A DNA stretch of 64,000 nt from Streptomyces spororaveus (GCF_016755875.1 NZ_BNED01000005.1:620001-684000), one strand, 5' to 3'; positions 42,538 to 52,111 are shown, numbered from the stretch's first letter. Numbers and translations are program-made. Notes: generated from the sequence alone by a model not told the origin.

Positions 42538-43716
42538 ATGAGCACCGAACACGACTGGATCACCACGCCCGTCACCGCGGACCTCCTGCGCGGCCACCTC
42601 GACCTGGAGCGGACCGCGCACGGTCTGCTGCCGCACCGGCTGCCGGCCTGGGCGCGGCGGCAGATACCCGACGACCGCCTGGCCGTGGCCGAGGCCCAGC
42701 CCTCCGGCGTGCGGCTCGCCTTCCGCACCCGGGCCACCGTCGTCGAACTCGACGCGCTGCCCACCAGGCGGGCATACCAGGGCTTCCCTCCCCCGGCGGA
42801 CGGCGTGTACGACCTGCTGGTCGACGGCCGTCTCACCGCACAGGCCACGGTGCCCGGCGGGAACGTCCGTACGGTCACCGACATGGTCAGCCAGACCTCG
42901 GAGCTGAGCGAAGGTCCCGCGGGCACCGCCCGGTTCGCCGGTCTGCCGGCCGGTGACAAGCATGTCGAGATCTGGCTTCCGCACACGGAGATCACCGAGC
43001 TGATCGCCCTGCGCACCGATGCCCCGGTGGAACCGGCACGCGACAGCGGGCACAGGGTGTGGCTGCACCACGGCAGTTCCATCAGCCACGGGTCGAACGC
43101 CGTCCACCCGAGCGCCATCTGGCCCGCCCTGGCGGCCGCCCGGGGCGGAGTGGACCTGGTCAACCTGGGATTCGGCGGCAGCGCGCTGCTGGACCCGTTC
43201 ACCGCGCGTGCGATGCGGGACACCCCCGCGGACCTGATCAGCCTCAAGATCGGCATCAATGTCGTGAACGGCGACACGATGCGCCTGCGCGCCTTCACCC
43301 CTGCCGTCCACGGCTTCCTCGACACCATCCGCGAGGGCCGTCCGACGACACCCCTGCTGGTGGTGTCCCCCCTTCTGTGTCCGGTCCAGGAGGACACCCC
43401 CGGTCCCCTCGCGCCGGACTTCGCCGATGGGACCCTCCGGTTCAAGGCCACGGGCGATCCCGCCGAACGCGCTGCCGGGCGACTCACGCTCACCATCATC
43501 CGCGACGCACTGGCCGCGATCGTGGAGCAGCGCGCGGCCGACGACCCGCACCTTCACCACCTCGACGGACGCGACCTGTACGGCGAGAGCGACCACGCCG
43601 AATTCCCGCTGCCGGACGCGATCCACCCCGGCCCCGAGGGGCACCGCCGCATCGCCGAGAACTTCGCGCGGCTGGCGTTCGCCGACAACGGCCCGTTCTC
43701 CACCGGGACCTGCTGA
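42538..43716 (+). CDS. SGNH/GDSL hydrolase family protein
   Basis: 392 residues in two parts. An N-terminal beta-domain (about 1-160) precedes the hydrolase domain, where HHGSSISHGSNA carries the nucleophile serine, LGFGGSALLDP block II, LKIGINVVNGDTM block III and DAIHPGPEGHRRIA the Asp-His pair. No signal peptide. It follows the TetR gene by four bases, so it may share its regulation. Ester or acetyl substrate unknown. Confidence 0.88.
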   Translation: MSTEHDWITTPVTADLLRGHLDLERTAHGLLPHRLPAWARRQIPDDRLAVAEAQPSGVRLAFRTRATVVELDALPTRRAYQGFPPPADGVYDLLVDGRLTAQATVPGGNVRTVTDMVSQTSELSEGPAGTARFAGLPAGDKHVEIWLPHTEITELIALRTDAPVEPARDSGHRVWLHHGSSISHGSNAVHPSAIWPALAAARGGVDLVNLGFGGSALLDPFTARAMRDTPADLISLKIGINVVNGDTMRLRAFTPAVHGFLDTIREGRPTTPLLVVSPLLCPVQEDTPGPLAPDFADGTLRFKATGDPAERAAGRLTLTIIRDALAAIVEQRAADDPHLHHLDGRDLYGESDHAEFPLPDAIHPGPEGHRRIAENFARLAFADNGPFSTGTC

Positions 43717-43764
43717 CCGGGCAGGCGGGCGGGCCCGCCGGGGCGGGGCCCTTCCGGGGCGGGA

Positions 43765-44817
43765 CTACCAGCGCATACGGACGTCCTCGGCCCATCCCAG
43801 CAGCCGGTCCACCGCGATCAGCTCGCCGTCGTCCGTGCGGATCGAGCCCGTGTAGTGGCCGAAGCACTGATCCGTGCGGTTGGCGAGGAGGCCGATGTCG
43901 GTGCGGGCGGAGCGGTTGTGGAACGGGGTGAACACCAGGTCCACCTGGGCCGTTCCAGGGCTGCGGATCGACCACGGCGCCAGGTGATCGGCTCGGGACC
44001 AGCGCCACTCCAGCTCTTGGCCGATCTTGCTGATCCGGCCGTCCACGCACACCGCGTTCTCCGTCGTGCCGGTACCGCGGGTCCAGCGGCCGCCGAACTG
44101 CAGCCCGACGGTGCGGCTGTCCGTACGCCCGGAGGCCGCGCCCCAGTTCCAGGCCACCGAGCGGGGCCAGCGGCCGCGCCCGTGGTCGAGGGTGCCCCAG
44201 GCGCCGTCGCCGAACTCCAGCACCTCACGGCCGATGCGCACCGTGCCGGACGCGGGCCGGGCCGTGTGCTTGGAGGTGTACTGGAAGCGGCGTTCGTCCC
44301 AGGGCACCACCACGGAGAGGGTCTCGTGCCCGGCGGGCATCGCGACGAGGAGGTCCACCTCCACCGGGAGGCCCCGCGGACCACGACACCGGGCCCGCAG
44401 GCGGGTGCCGGATCCCTCGGGGCGGATCTCGATCCGCACCCGGCCCCCGGCCGGCCGCGGCGGCCCGACCACGAGCGGAGGAGACCCCGGATCCGGAGCT
44501 CCGGCGATGGTGTCGGGGAGGCGGACGCCGAACCCGCCCGGCACGATCGCGGTGCGCTCGAACTCCCGCACAGCGGAACCGAATTCCAGGACGTAGATCG
44601 AGTTCAGGGCCAGGTAGTCGAGATCGCTCACGGTCAGGGCCACCACGTGGGTCGGCGTGGTCACGCACCAGTACTCCCACCGCTTCGTCCGCCCCCAGCC
44701 GGGAATCCGGCAGCGGTGCAGCGGCCGGCGTGACCAGCCGACGGCGGCCGGGGCGAGCGTTCCGTCGGGACGGCACAGGTCGACGGGAACGGTGATCTCA
44801 CGTTCGTGCGTGGACAT
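43765..44817 (-). CDS. DUF2804 family protein
   Basis: 350 residues. Family-typical segments: CRIPGWGRTKRWEYWCVTTP, ALNSIYVLEFGSA, FGDGAWGTLDHGRGRWPRS and WNWGAASGR with many Trp and aromatic residues, predicted all-beta. The fold resembles lipocalin-like hydroxyneurosporene synthase proteins. No function is known for DUF2804. It converges on the SGNH hydrolase gene. Confidence 0.85.
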   Translation of the reverse strand: MSTHEREITVPVDLCRPDGTLAPAAVGWSRRPLHRCRIPGWGRTKRWEYWCVTTPTHVVALTVSDLDYLALNSIYVLEFGSAVREFERTAIVPGGFGVRLPDTIAGAPDPGSPPLVVGPPRPAGGRVRIEIRPEGSGTRLRARCRGPRGLPVEVDLLVAMPAGHETLSVVVPWDERRFQYTSKHTARPASGTVRIGREVLEFGDGAWGTLDHGRGRWPRSVAWNWGAASGRTDSRTVGLQFGGRWTRGTGTTENAVCVDGRISKIGQELEWRWSRADHLAPWSIRSPGTAQVDLVFTPFHNRSARTDIGLLANRTDQCFGHYTGSIRTDDGELIAVDRLLGWAEDVRMRW

Positions 44818-44938
44818 GGCCGGACCCTATCGCCGGAGGCCCTCGCCCACAGGTGCAGTCACCCTCTGTGTTTAACAGCCCGGAATTCGGTAACAAGATG
44901 TAGTGACAGGCAGTCAATACCCGACGAAAGGCAGGACC

Positions 44939-45133
44939 ATGAACCTCGTTACCGTGCTCATCCTCGTCGCGGTCCTCGCGCTTGTCGGCCTTCTGATCGC
45001 GGCCCCCAGCGCCACCGTACGGCGCAACCCCTTCCCGGGCCGCCGCCGACAGCGAGCCGACCACCGCCGCTCGGGCGCTCCCCGGTCGGCCCGGGTCCCC
45101 GGTCAGCGGGGTATACAGCACCAGGCGCGCTGA
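44939..45133 (+). CDS. Small single-TM membrane protein
   Basis: 64 residues: one N-terminal helix (VTVLILVAVLALVGLLIAAP) and an Arg-rich basic tail. AAAGGCAGGACC precedes the ATG. Unrecognised family; topology with a cytoplasmic basic tail is predicted. Confidence 0.7.
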   Translation: MNLVTVLILVAVLALVGLLIAAPSATVRRNPFPGRRRQRADHRRSGAPRSARVPGQRGIQHQAR

Positions 45134-45157
45134 CCCCGGACCGTTTCCACCGTCCCG

Positions 45158-46036
45158 TCACCCGGGGTCAACTGCGGCCGCACGCCCCGCCGTCAGGTCG
45201 GCGGCGGGGGCGGGCGGGCCCTGCGTGAGGATCCGGGCCGCCGCGAACTCGTCGCGTGAGGCCTGCTCGGCCAGTTCCAGGTAGCCGTACGCGTCGTCGC
45301 CGACCGGAATCCGCAGCGGCGTGGGGTCCTTGGCCCCGACGATGTCGAGCACCCGAGCGGCGAAGTCCTCGGGGCGCCCGGTCTCGGGATGCTCGGCGAG
45401 ACCGCGGGCGCCTTCGAGCATCTCGCGGTTGGTGGCGTCGTAGGCCGGGATCCGGCGGTGCGCCTGCGCCATGGACGTGCCGTAGCGCGTGGCGAACATG
45501 CCCGGCTCCACCACCGTGACGCGGATGTTGTGCGGGGCGGCCTCGACGGCCAGTGCCTGGCTCATGCCCTCCAGGGCGTGCTTGCCCGCGACGTACGCGG
45601 CCAGGCCCGGGAAGGCGATCCGGCCGACCACGGAGGAGACGTTGACGATGTGGCCGTGGCCCTGGGCCCGCATCAGCGGCAGGACGAGCCGGGTGAGCCG
45701 CCACGGGCCCACGGCCAGGGTCTCCAGCTGGTCGCGCAGTTCGGCGTCCGAGACCTCCTCGACCGCGCCGAACAGTCCGATGCCCGCGTTGTTGACGAGG
45801 ATGTCGATGCCGCCGAGACGGTCGGCGGCGGTGCGGACGGCCTCCTCGCAGGAGGCGGCGTCCCGCAGTTCGAGCGGGATCGGGACGATGCGGCCGGGCC
45901 AGGCCGCGGCGAGGTCCTCCAGATCGGCGGTCTTGCGGGCGGTGACCGCCAGTGCGTCCCCGGCCCGGGCGGCGGCCGTGGCCAGCGCGTGCCCGAGGCC
46001 GGAGGAGCATCCCGTGACCAGCCAGCGTCGTCCCAT
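45158..46036 (-). CDS. Short-chain dehydrogenase/reductase
   Basis: 292 residues. LVTGCSSGLGHALA cofactor loop, TARKTADLEDL, LVNNAGIGLFG, NVSSVVGRIAFPGLAAYVAGKHALEG with Ser-Tyr-Lys, and VVEPGMFATRYG. It matches the oxidoreductase/SDR group often found in multiple copies in Streptomyces. Start at the ATG with GGGGGAACG upstream; longer frame to 46174 not favoured. Substrate unknown. Confidence 0.92.
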   Translation of the reverse strand: MGRRWLVTGCSSGLGHALATAAARAGDALAVTARKTADLEDLAAAWPGRIVPIPLELRDAASCEEAVRTAADRLGGIDILVNNAGIGLFGAVEEVSDAELRDQLETLAVGPWRLTRLVLPLMRAQGHGHIVNVSSVVGRIAFPGLAAYVAGKHALEGMSQALAVEAAPHNIRVTVVEPGMFATRYGTSMAQAHRRIPAYDATNREMLEGARGLAEHPETGRPEDFAARVLDIVGAKDPTPLRIPVGDDAYGYLELAEQASRDEFAAARILTQGPPAPAADLTAGRAAAVDPG

Positions 46037-46436
46037 CGTTCCCCCGTGACCAGTGAGCCGTTCCGGATGTGATGTGGTGGTGACGGCCATGGTCACGGCC
46101 CGGCGGTCGACGGTCATCCCCTTGCGCGGGGGCGTGCGGAGGCGTGCGGGCGCGCGTACGGGCGCGTACGGCACGGCCGGCCGGGCCGCGGCCGGACCGC
46201 CACGGCCCGGCGATCCGGCGTGCGGGCACCGCGGGAGGCGGGTGAGCTACTTCACCGCGGGGGATGCTCCGCGGCCGCGGTCCGGGTTGCTAGATTGTCC
46301 GGCGGCCGGTCCAAGGCCCCGGACGAGATGCGCCGTACCCGGTTACGCACGACGACGCGCGAGATGCTGCACGAGCAGCGTCATCCGCTGTCCGCACCCG
46401 GGCAGCGTCCTCGTCGAGCAAGATGGGCCGAACACC
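46037..46436. promoter_or_regulatory. Divergent promoter region of SDR and Ohr genes
   Basis: 400 bases without convincing coding sequence, though frames stay open. A TTGCTAGATTGT around 46288-46299 carries a TAGATT-type -10 towards the Ohr gene. No OhrR operator was identified and no ohrR gene is adjacent. Confidence 0.4.
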
Positions 46437-46895
46437 GTGACCGTTCCAGTGCCACTCACCCGCAGCCTGTACCGGACGACCGCGCACGCCGAGGGGGGAC
46501 GTACGGGATCCGTCCGCACGGACGACGGACGCCTGGACGTCCGCCTCGCCCCGCCGCGCAAGAAGGTACCCGGCACCACCAATCCCGAGCAGCTGTTCGC
46601 GGCCGGTTTCGCCGCCTGCTTCACCTCCGCGCTCGCGGAGGTCGCCGCCGAGTTCGGGGCGGACGCCTCCGCCGCACGCGTGGCCTGCGAGGTCCAGCTC
46701 GGCACCACGGACACTCCGGCGGGCTACGGCCTCGCGGTGACGCTCACCGTCGGCCTGCCCGGGTGGCAGGCCGCGGACCTGCTGTCCCTGCTGCACCGGG
46801 CGGACGCGGTGTGCCCGTACTCGCAGGCCGTGCGCGGCAACGTACCGCTGACGCTCCTGGCCGTGGACGAGCCCGCCGCCGATGACCGCGCCTGA
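46437..46895 (+). CDS. Organic hydroperoxide resistance protein, Ohr/OsmC family
   Basis: 152 residues from GTG. LYRTTAHAEGGRTGSV, the NPEQLFAAGFAACFTSAL segment with the peroxidatic Cys, and DAVCPYSQAVRGNV with the resolving Cys are the Ohr signature, distinct from OsmC. It reduces fatty-acid and other organic hydroperoxides using lipoyl-linked electrons. The following gene overlaps it by 14 bases. Ribosome site is weak. Confidence 0.92.
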   Translation: MTVPVPLTRSLYRTTAHAEGGRTGSVRTDDGRLDVRLAPPRKKVPGTTNPEQLFAAGFAACFTSALAEVAAEFGADASAARVACEVQLGTTDTPAGYGLAVTLTVGLPGWQAADLLSLLHRADAVCPYSQAVRGNVPLTLLAVDEPAADDRA

Positions 46896-47331
46896 GCCCG
46901 GACCGGCCGCGCACGCCCAGGACGGTCCCGGAGTCCCGGTGCCCGAGCACGGCGCCTGGCTGCGGCGCGGCATCAGCCGCGACGGCGGACCCCTCGTCGA
47001 GGACCGGGAAGTGGTGTGGCTGCAGGCCGGGCCGTACTACGCCGACAGCCGGGGCTTCGCCGGTACGACGTCCTTCGACGGCTCCCAGGTCCGCTTCCAC
47101 CACCTCACGGGCGAGCCCGGCGAAGACGCCGGAACCTTCCGGTGGGACGGTGCGAACCTCGTCGAGCGGGGCACCAACCCGGACGGCAGCACCTTCCTGG
47201 AAATCTGGACCCCCCTGTCCGCGGCCGACGGCACGTGCGGCTCCTGGTCCGGCCCGGACCACCACGTGGTGCGTGTCGGCCACCACGTGGTGCACGTCGA
47301 TGCCCGCGCCGGTACGTACTGGCGGTTGTGA
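46882..47331 (+). CDS. Conserved hypothetical protein, lipocalin-like
   Basis: 149 residues overlapping the Ohr stop by 14 bases. Predicted beta-rich with WLRRGISRDGGP, VVWLQAGPYYADSRGFAG and a final HHVVHVDARAGTYWRL; no Cys pair, no signal peptide. Resembles small lipocalin-like or Hri1-like proteins, weakly. Overlap with Ohr suggests co-expression, perhaps in oxidative stress, by inference only. Confidence 0.65.
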   Translation: MTAPEPGPAAHAQDGPGVPVPEHGAWLRRGISRDGGPLVEDREVVWLQAGPYYADSRGFAGTTSFDGSQVRFHHLTGEPGEDAGTFRWDGANLVERGTNPDGSTFLEIWTPLSAADGTCGSWSGPDHHVVRVGHHVVHVDARAGTYWRL

Positions 47332-47427
47332 CTCCCCCGCGAGGGCACCGCGGGCCCGTTGGGCGACAACTCACCTGCCCGGGGAACGAGTTGGCCCGCT
47401 GACCCGTCACGTCATCAGGTCATCACG

Positions 47428-48228
47428 TCACGGCAGGAGTCCCGCCGGGAGGTATTCCGCGTAGGGCGAGGCCGGCCGGCCGGTGGCCTCGCGGACCAGG
47501 TCCCCGATGGGATCGGAGCCCTCCGCCGGCTCCGGCGCGGGCATGCCGAGGCGGGCCGCCACGTCCTTGCGGAGGGTGGGGAGCATGGCGTAGAGGTGGT
47601 CACCGGGGCAGGAGGTGGCGTTGAAGTCGCGGTGGCCGTAGATCTCCGACGCGGGCAGTCCGTACTGGTCGCAGATGTGGGCGCACAGGTCGGCCAGCGC
47701 CGCGTACTGCGCCGCCGGCGGGGCCTGCGAGGTGTACGTCCCCTCGTTCTCGATGCCGATCGACACCGTGTTCTGGCCGACGCAGTGCGCCGCCCGAACC
47801 TGGCGGGTGCCGGTGCGCAGCTCCGCCAGGCTGTTGTGGCGTCCCTCCAGCACGAAGGCCCCCCGGCTGACGGTGAAGTGCTGTCCCGTGTCGATCCAGC
47901 CCTGCGCGTCCATGTGGTACGTCTGGATCGCGCGCGCGAGGGCGACGGCACGCTGCATCGAGTAGTCGGTCACGTTCGCCGTGGCCGTGTGGTGGACGAT
48001 GATCCGCTCCGGACGGTTGGCGAGGACGACGACCGGCTCGGACGCCGCCCGCGCGCCCCAGGCGGCGCAGCCGATGATGTCGGGGACCGCGGCGGAGTAC
48101 GCCCGGCCCGCCGCGGCGAGCGGCAGTGCCGTGGCGGCCGCCAGGGCGAAGGCTCCTGCGAGGACCGACCGACGGGTGTACGGAGCCGCGGCGCGCGCCG
48201 GCGGCTGGTGCAGTGCGGAGAAGGTCAT
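47428..48228 (-). CDS. Tat-exported N-acetylmuramoyl-L-alanine amidase (PGRP/amidase_2)
   Basis: 266 residues. A twin-arginine signal (TRRSVLAGAFALAAATALPL) leads an amidase_2 domain: RIIVHHTATANVTDYS, TYHMDAQGWIDTGQHF, GIENEGTY, EIYGHRDFNATSCPGDHLYA. The zinc ligands are the His of IVHHTA, the His of GHRD and the Cys of CPGD. It cuts stem peptides from muramic acid outside the cell. The C-terminal 40 residues form a short helical region. Monocistronic. Confidence 0.92.
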   Translation of the reverse strand: MTFSALHQPPARAAAPYTRRSVLAGAFALAAATALPLAAAGRAYSAAVPDIIGCAAWGARAASEPVVVLANRPERIIVHHTATANVTDYSMQRAVALARAIQTYHMDAQGWIDTGQHFTVSRGAFVLEGRHNSLAELRTGTRQVRAAHCVGQNTVSIGIENEGTYTSQAPPAAQYAALADLCAHICDQYGLPASEIYGHRDFNATSCPGDHLYAMLPTLRKDVAARLGMPAPEPAEGSDPIGDLVREATGRPASPYAEYLPAGLLP

Positions 48229-48785
48229 GCGGCGCCATTGAAGGGACTGCGGCTCCACCGGCCGCGCAGACACACCGCGAAGCCCCCCGGACTGATCATG
48301 CGTTCGCATCGGATGTCACCCGAAGGGCTGACCAGGTCCCTTCTCACGCATGGTGCGCCGGGGCGGTTCTAACCTGAGCACGCGGCACGTTCGCGCGCTG
48401 CGGCCCCTCCCGGCCTGCCCCGAATGCAGGATTCGGGAGAGGGCCCGGCCGCCCGGCCCGCCGCCCGGCCCGCCGCCCGGCGGCCGCACGCGACCGGATT
48501 CCGGCCCGAGATGCCGAACACCGGATTCAGGACTAGCGTCTCTAAATGAGAACCGCAACTGCGGGGAACACACTCAGCCCGCAGTAGTGCTCCCGAGCAC
48601 CATGCTTGAGGGATCGCGCGTCGGCCCGGAGGTCCGCTGCCCCAACCAGGTGGCGTTGACAGGGGATACGCGCGCACGCACCCATGCGGTCATGCACGCA
48701 ACCGCGCTTCACCCCTTGCGCGGGAGGGCATTGCGCATCACGCCCCCATTGCGTGACACGACAACGACATGAAGGGTTCGAAATC
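48229..48785. other. Long intergenic region with GC repeats
   Basis: 557 bases between divergent genes. Positions 48440-48490 repeat a CCGCCCGGCC-type unit about three times. A less GC-rich patch (48525-48600, with CTCTAAATGAGAACC) may hold the promoter of the secreted His-rich peptide. Frames opening here do not look coding. No structured RNA recognised. Confidence 0.45.
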
Positions 48786-49061
48786 ATGCAAGCACTGAGA
48801 GTGAAGCGGCTCTTCGCGGTGTCCGCCATCGGTGTTCTGATGGCAGGTGGCGCCGCCCTCGGAGCCGCGGGTACGGCCTCGGCCGCAGCCCCCACGCACT
48901 CGGTCACCTACGTCGCAGGCGGCGGTGGCTGGGACGACGATGACGGCGACGGGTACGGCGGGTACGGCGGCCACAGGTACGGCGGCCACGGCCACGGCCA
49001 TGGGCACGGCAACTACAACCACGGTCACGGCTGGGGCGGAGGCTGGGACGACGACTGCTGA
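48786..49061 (+). CDS. Secreted Gly/His/Tyr-rich small protein
   Basis: 91 residues. A Sec signal (VKRLFAVSAIGVLMAGGAAL to about TASAAAP) leaves a roughly 55-residue mature part: a short hydrophobic patch, an acidic GGWDDDDGDGYGG, a His/Gly run (HRYGGHGHGHGHGNYNHGHG) and a terminal acidic end with a lone Cys. The histidines and acids suggest binding of Zn, Cu or Ni. No neighbour modifies or exports it. GAAGGG precedes the ATG. Function unknown; metal buffer, wall protein or peptide precursor possible. Confidence 0.8.
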   Translation: MQALRVKRLFAVSAIGVLMAGGAALGAAGTASAAAPTHSVTYVAGGGGWDDDDGDGYGGYGGHRYGGHGHGHGHGNYNHGHGWGGGWDDDC

Positions 49062-49079
49062 TCGCACCGCTTTCGGCGA

Positions 49080-49118
49080 GGACGGGCCGGCGCACGGACT
49101 GCACGCGCCGGCCCGTTC
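49080..49118. terminator. Bidirectional hairpin terminator
   Basis: ACGGGCCGGCGC (49082-49093) pairs perfectly with GCGCCGGCCCGT (49105-49116); two more pairs including one G-U extend it. It separates the convergent His-rich peptide and SpoIIE-type genes, abutting the latter's stop. Confidence 0.75.
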
Positions 49119-51579
49119 ACGCACCCGCCCGGCTCCTGCTCGTGGCTGCCGCGGCCAGGGGGAACTCCGTCCAGACGGTCTTGCCGTCCCGGGTGTAGCG
49201 GGTGCCCCAGCGGTCGGTGAGCTGGGCCACCAGGAAGAGACCGCGTCCGCCCTCGTCCGTGGTGCGCGCACGCCGTAGGTGCGGAGCGGTGCTGCTGCTG
49301 TCGGAGACCTCGCAGATCAGGCTGCGGTCGCGGATGAGTCGCAGGGTCACCGGCTTGCCGCCGCCGTACCGGTAGGCGTTGGTGACCAGTTCGCTGACGA
49401 CCAGTTCGGCGGTGAAGGCCAGCTCCTCCAGGCCCCAGCCCGTCAGCGTGGCCTCCGTGAGGTCGCGTGCCCGGGAGGCGGCGCTCGGCTCCGCGGGCAG
49501 TTCCCAGGAGGCGACCTGCTCCGGCGCCAGCACGCGGGTGCGGGCGAGGAGCAGCGCGACGTCGTCCGGTGGGTGATCCGGCAGCAGGGCCTCCTGCACC
49601 GCCGCGCAGGTCTCCTGCAGCGAGCCGCCGGGCCCGGACAGGGCTTCCCGCAGCCGTGCGAGTCCCAGGTCCAGGTCGAGGCCGCGGGCCTCGACCAGAC
49701 CGTCCGTGTACAGCGCCAGCAGACTCCCCTCGGCGAGTTCGAGTTCGGCGGACTCGAAGGGCAGTCCGCCCAGGCCCAGCGGCGGCCCCTCGGGCAGGTC
49801 GGGCAGGCTCACCGTGCCGTCGGAGGCGACCACGGCGGGGGGCAGGTGGCCCGCCCGCGCCAGGGTGCAGCGGCGCGAGGTGGGATCGTAGACCGCGTAC
49901 AGGCACGTCGCGCCGACGATCTGCCGGCCTCCCGGGCGTCCGTCGGCCGGCTCCTGCTCCTCTGCCAGGCGGTTGACCAGGTCGTCGAGGTGGGAGAGGA
50001 CCTCGTCCGGCGCGTAGTCGAGGCCGGCCAGGGTGTGGACGGCCGTGCGCAGGCGGCCCATGGTGGCCGCGGCGTGCAGACCGTGGCCGACGACATCGCC
50101 GACGACGAGGGCGACGCGCGCTCCGGACAGGGGGATGACATCGAACCAGTCGCCGCCGACGCCGGTGGCGGGATCGGCCGGCAGGTAGAGGTGTGCGACC
50201 TCGACCGCGCTGTGTTCGGGCAACTCCTGCGGCAGCAGGCTGCGCTGCAAGGTGAGCGCGGCCCGGTGCTGCTGGGTGTAGCGGCGGGCGTTGTCGATGC
50301 ACAGGGCGGCCCGGGCGGCGAATTCCTCCGCGAGCGTGAGGTCGTCCTCCTCGAACGGTTCGGGCCGCTTGGCCCGCCACAGGCTGAGCAGGCCGAGGAG
50401 CAGTCCGCGGGCCGTCAGCGGTACGACGATCAGCGAGTGCGCGTCGAGGCTGAGGGCGCGCTGCGTGCGCTCCGGGTCCTGGAAGTACCAGCCGGGGCTG
50501 CTCCGGAGGACCGGTTCGAGGATGGGCTGCTGTTCGGCGAGGCACCTGGCCTGCGGGGTACGGGGGTCGAAGCGGAAGACCTCTCCGGCGGAGTACATCA
50601 CCTGGAGCGCCTCCGGCACGACCGAGTGGACGGCCATTCTGCGGACCTGTCCGCTCGCCTCCTCGGCGGTCTCGTCGCCACGGGCCACCGACTCCAGCAG
50701 ATCCACCGAGACGGCGTCCGCGAGGTCGGGGACGGCTGCCTCGGCCAGCTCCGAAGTGGTCCGGCCGAGATCCAGCGTGGTCCCGATGCGGGCGCTCGCC
50801 CGGTTGAGCAGGGCGAGCCGCCGCCGGGCCCGGTAGCGGTCGGTGACGTCCTCCACCAGTTGGGTGACCCCGAGGATCTCGCCGGAGGGGTCCTCCATCC
50901 GGAACGCCGACACCGACACCACGCGCTCGTGGTCGGGGTCGCTCCTCAGACGGCAGGGCTGCTCGGTGAAGATGAGCGGGGCGCCCGTCTCCAGCACCCT
51001 GCGCAGCCTGGTCTCGATGGTCTCCACGTCCGGGCCGATGAGGAAGTCGCCGATGCGCCGTCCCCGGATCTCCGCCGTGGAAAGCTGCGTGAAACGGGCC
51101 AGCGCCCGGTTGATCCGCAGGATGCCCAGGTCGGGGGCGTGGACGGAGAGACCGATCGGGGAGCGCCGGAACAGGCCGTCCAGGACCGACCGGTCCGTCT
51201 CCCACCGCAGCACCTCCTCGGCCGGGGCCACGACGAGGAACCACTCCCGGGCCGGGCCGGCACGGACGACGGCACGGGCGCGGAAGCCCAGTTCCACCCG
51301 CCGCCCGCTGCGGTGCAGGACGGGCAGGACACCGGACCAGCCCCCCTCGTGCTCGTACGCGGCCACCGCGTCCAGGACCGCCTCACGGGCACGTTCATCG
51401 AACAGGAATTCTATGGCGGGCCGTCCCAGCACCTCCTCGGGCAGGTAGCCGAGGTGCTCCTGTGCGCGCTCGCTCCAGCCGACGACGATGCCGTGGTCGT
51501 CCAGTACCGCCGAGGCCGAGTTGTTCAGCGCGTACGGGTCCTCGGGCCCCTCGCCCGATCCCGGCGCCGGTGCGTCCAT
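49117..51579 (-). CDS. PAS-PAS-GAF-PP2C (SpoIIE) phosphatase with C-terminal kinase-like ATPase domain
   Basis: 820 residues. Two PAS domains (about 17-125 and 130-250), a GAF domain (about 255-440, with SLIVVPLTARGLLLGLLSLW), the SpoIIE PP2C domain (about 460-690: PADPATGVGGDWFDVIPL, VVGDVVGHGLHAAATM, LYTDGLVEARG) with metal aspartates, and an RsbW-like HATPase (VVSELVTNAYRYGGGKPVTLRL). Such proteins act as phosphatase and anti-sigma kinase on anti-anti-sigma factors in stress or development. Streptomyces has dozens; no sigma or anti-sigma gene is adjacent. ATG chosen by GAAGGG eight bases upstream. Confidence 0.94.
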   Translation of the reverse strand: MDAPAPGSGEGPEDPYALNNSASAVLDDHGIVVGWSERAQEHLGYLPEEVLGRPAIEFLFDERAREAVLDAVAAYEHEGGWSGVLPVLHRSGRRVELGFRARAVVRAGPAREWFLVVAPAEEVLRWETDRSVLDGLFRRSPIGLSVHAPDLGILRINRALARFTQLSTAEIRGRRIGDFLIGPDVETIETRLRRVLETGAPLIFTEQPCRLRSDPDHERVVSVSAFRMEDPSGEILGVTQLVEDVTDRYRARRRLALLNRASARIGTTLDLGRTTSELAEAAVPDLADAVSVDLLESVARGDETAEEASGQVRRMAVHSVVPEALQVMYSAGEVFRFDPRTPQARCLAEQQPILEPVLRSSPGWYFQDPERTQRALSLDAHSLIVVPLTARGLLLGLLSLWRAKRPEPFEEDDLTLAEEFAARAALCIDNARRYTQQHRAALTLQRSLLPQELPEHSAVEVAHLYLPADPATGVGGDWFDVIPLSGARVALVVGDVVGHGLHAAATMGRLRTAVHTLAGLDYAPDEVLSHLDDLVNRLAEEQEPADGRPGGRQIVGATCLYAVYDPTSRRCTLARAGHLPPAVVASDGTVSLPDLPEGPPLGLGGLPFESAELELAEGSLLALYTDGLVEARGLDLDLGLARLREALSGPGGSLQETCAAVQEALLPDHPPDDVALLLARTRVLAPEQVASWELPAEPSAASRARDLTEATLTGWGLEELAFTAELVVSELVTNAYRYGGGKPVTLRLIRDRSLICEVSDSSSTAPHLRRARTTDEGGRGLFLVAQLTDRWGTRYTRDGKTVWTEFPLAAAATSRSRAGA

Positions 51580-51838
51580 CGCTGCCACCCTTCGGCCTGC
51601 CGAACCCTCCGCTCGGCGGGCAATCCCCCGGCGGCCACCCGGTGTGGTCGGAATCCAGAGGTCGAGCGTCCGCCTCTCTCAGTATCGCCCGGCCGCCCCG
51701 GACGGCCCGCCGCTCGCTGTCAACTGGGCCTGCTCAACGGCATCGGGGTCGTACCGGCACCTCACGAACGCTCGATCCGGCGTCCGGGGGCAGCCGCGGG
51801 CCGCCCCCGGACGCCGGGAGCCATCCGAGGGCCGGCCG

Positions 51839-52111
51839 TCAGCCCTGGGGGGCGGCCGGTTGGGCGTCCTTGGACAGCGGCACCTCTCCGGTGTTGTCGA
51901 CGTGGCGGGCGGCGACCCACACGGCCTGGTCGCGCAGCAGGTACCAGATGCTGTTGCCGTCGATGGTCTGGGCGTGCACCTTGCTGTGCAGACCGATCTC
52001 GGCGCCGTGGTTCAGGTTGCCGACGAGGGAGGAGTCGGTACTCGGATATTTCCGCAGGTTGACGCCGGACGTGCTGACGACCGTGCCGAACGGCTGAGCG
52101 GGACTGGGCAT
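51839..52111 (-). CDS. Bacterial SH3-domain protein
   Basis: 90 residues, cytoplasmic by sequence. TVVSTSGVNLRKYPSTDSSL then VGNLNHGAEIGLHSKV and IWYLLRDQAVWVAARHV form an SH3b unit like those of cell-wall-binding proteins. It lacks a signal peptide, so its partner is unclear. A GGAGG stands well placed before the ATG. Confidence 0.8.
   Translation of the reverse strand: MPSPAQPFGTVVSTSGVNLRKYPSTDSSLVGNLNHGAEIGLHSKVHAQTIDGNSIWYLLRDQAVWVAARHVDNTGEVPLSKDAQPAAPQG

Noticed and set aside
48350..48772. Plus-strand frame upstream of the His-rich peptide
   Set aside because: Product is dominated by Pro/Gly/Arg from GC repeats, with no ribosome site or family resemblance.
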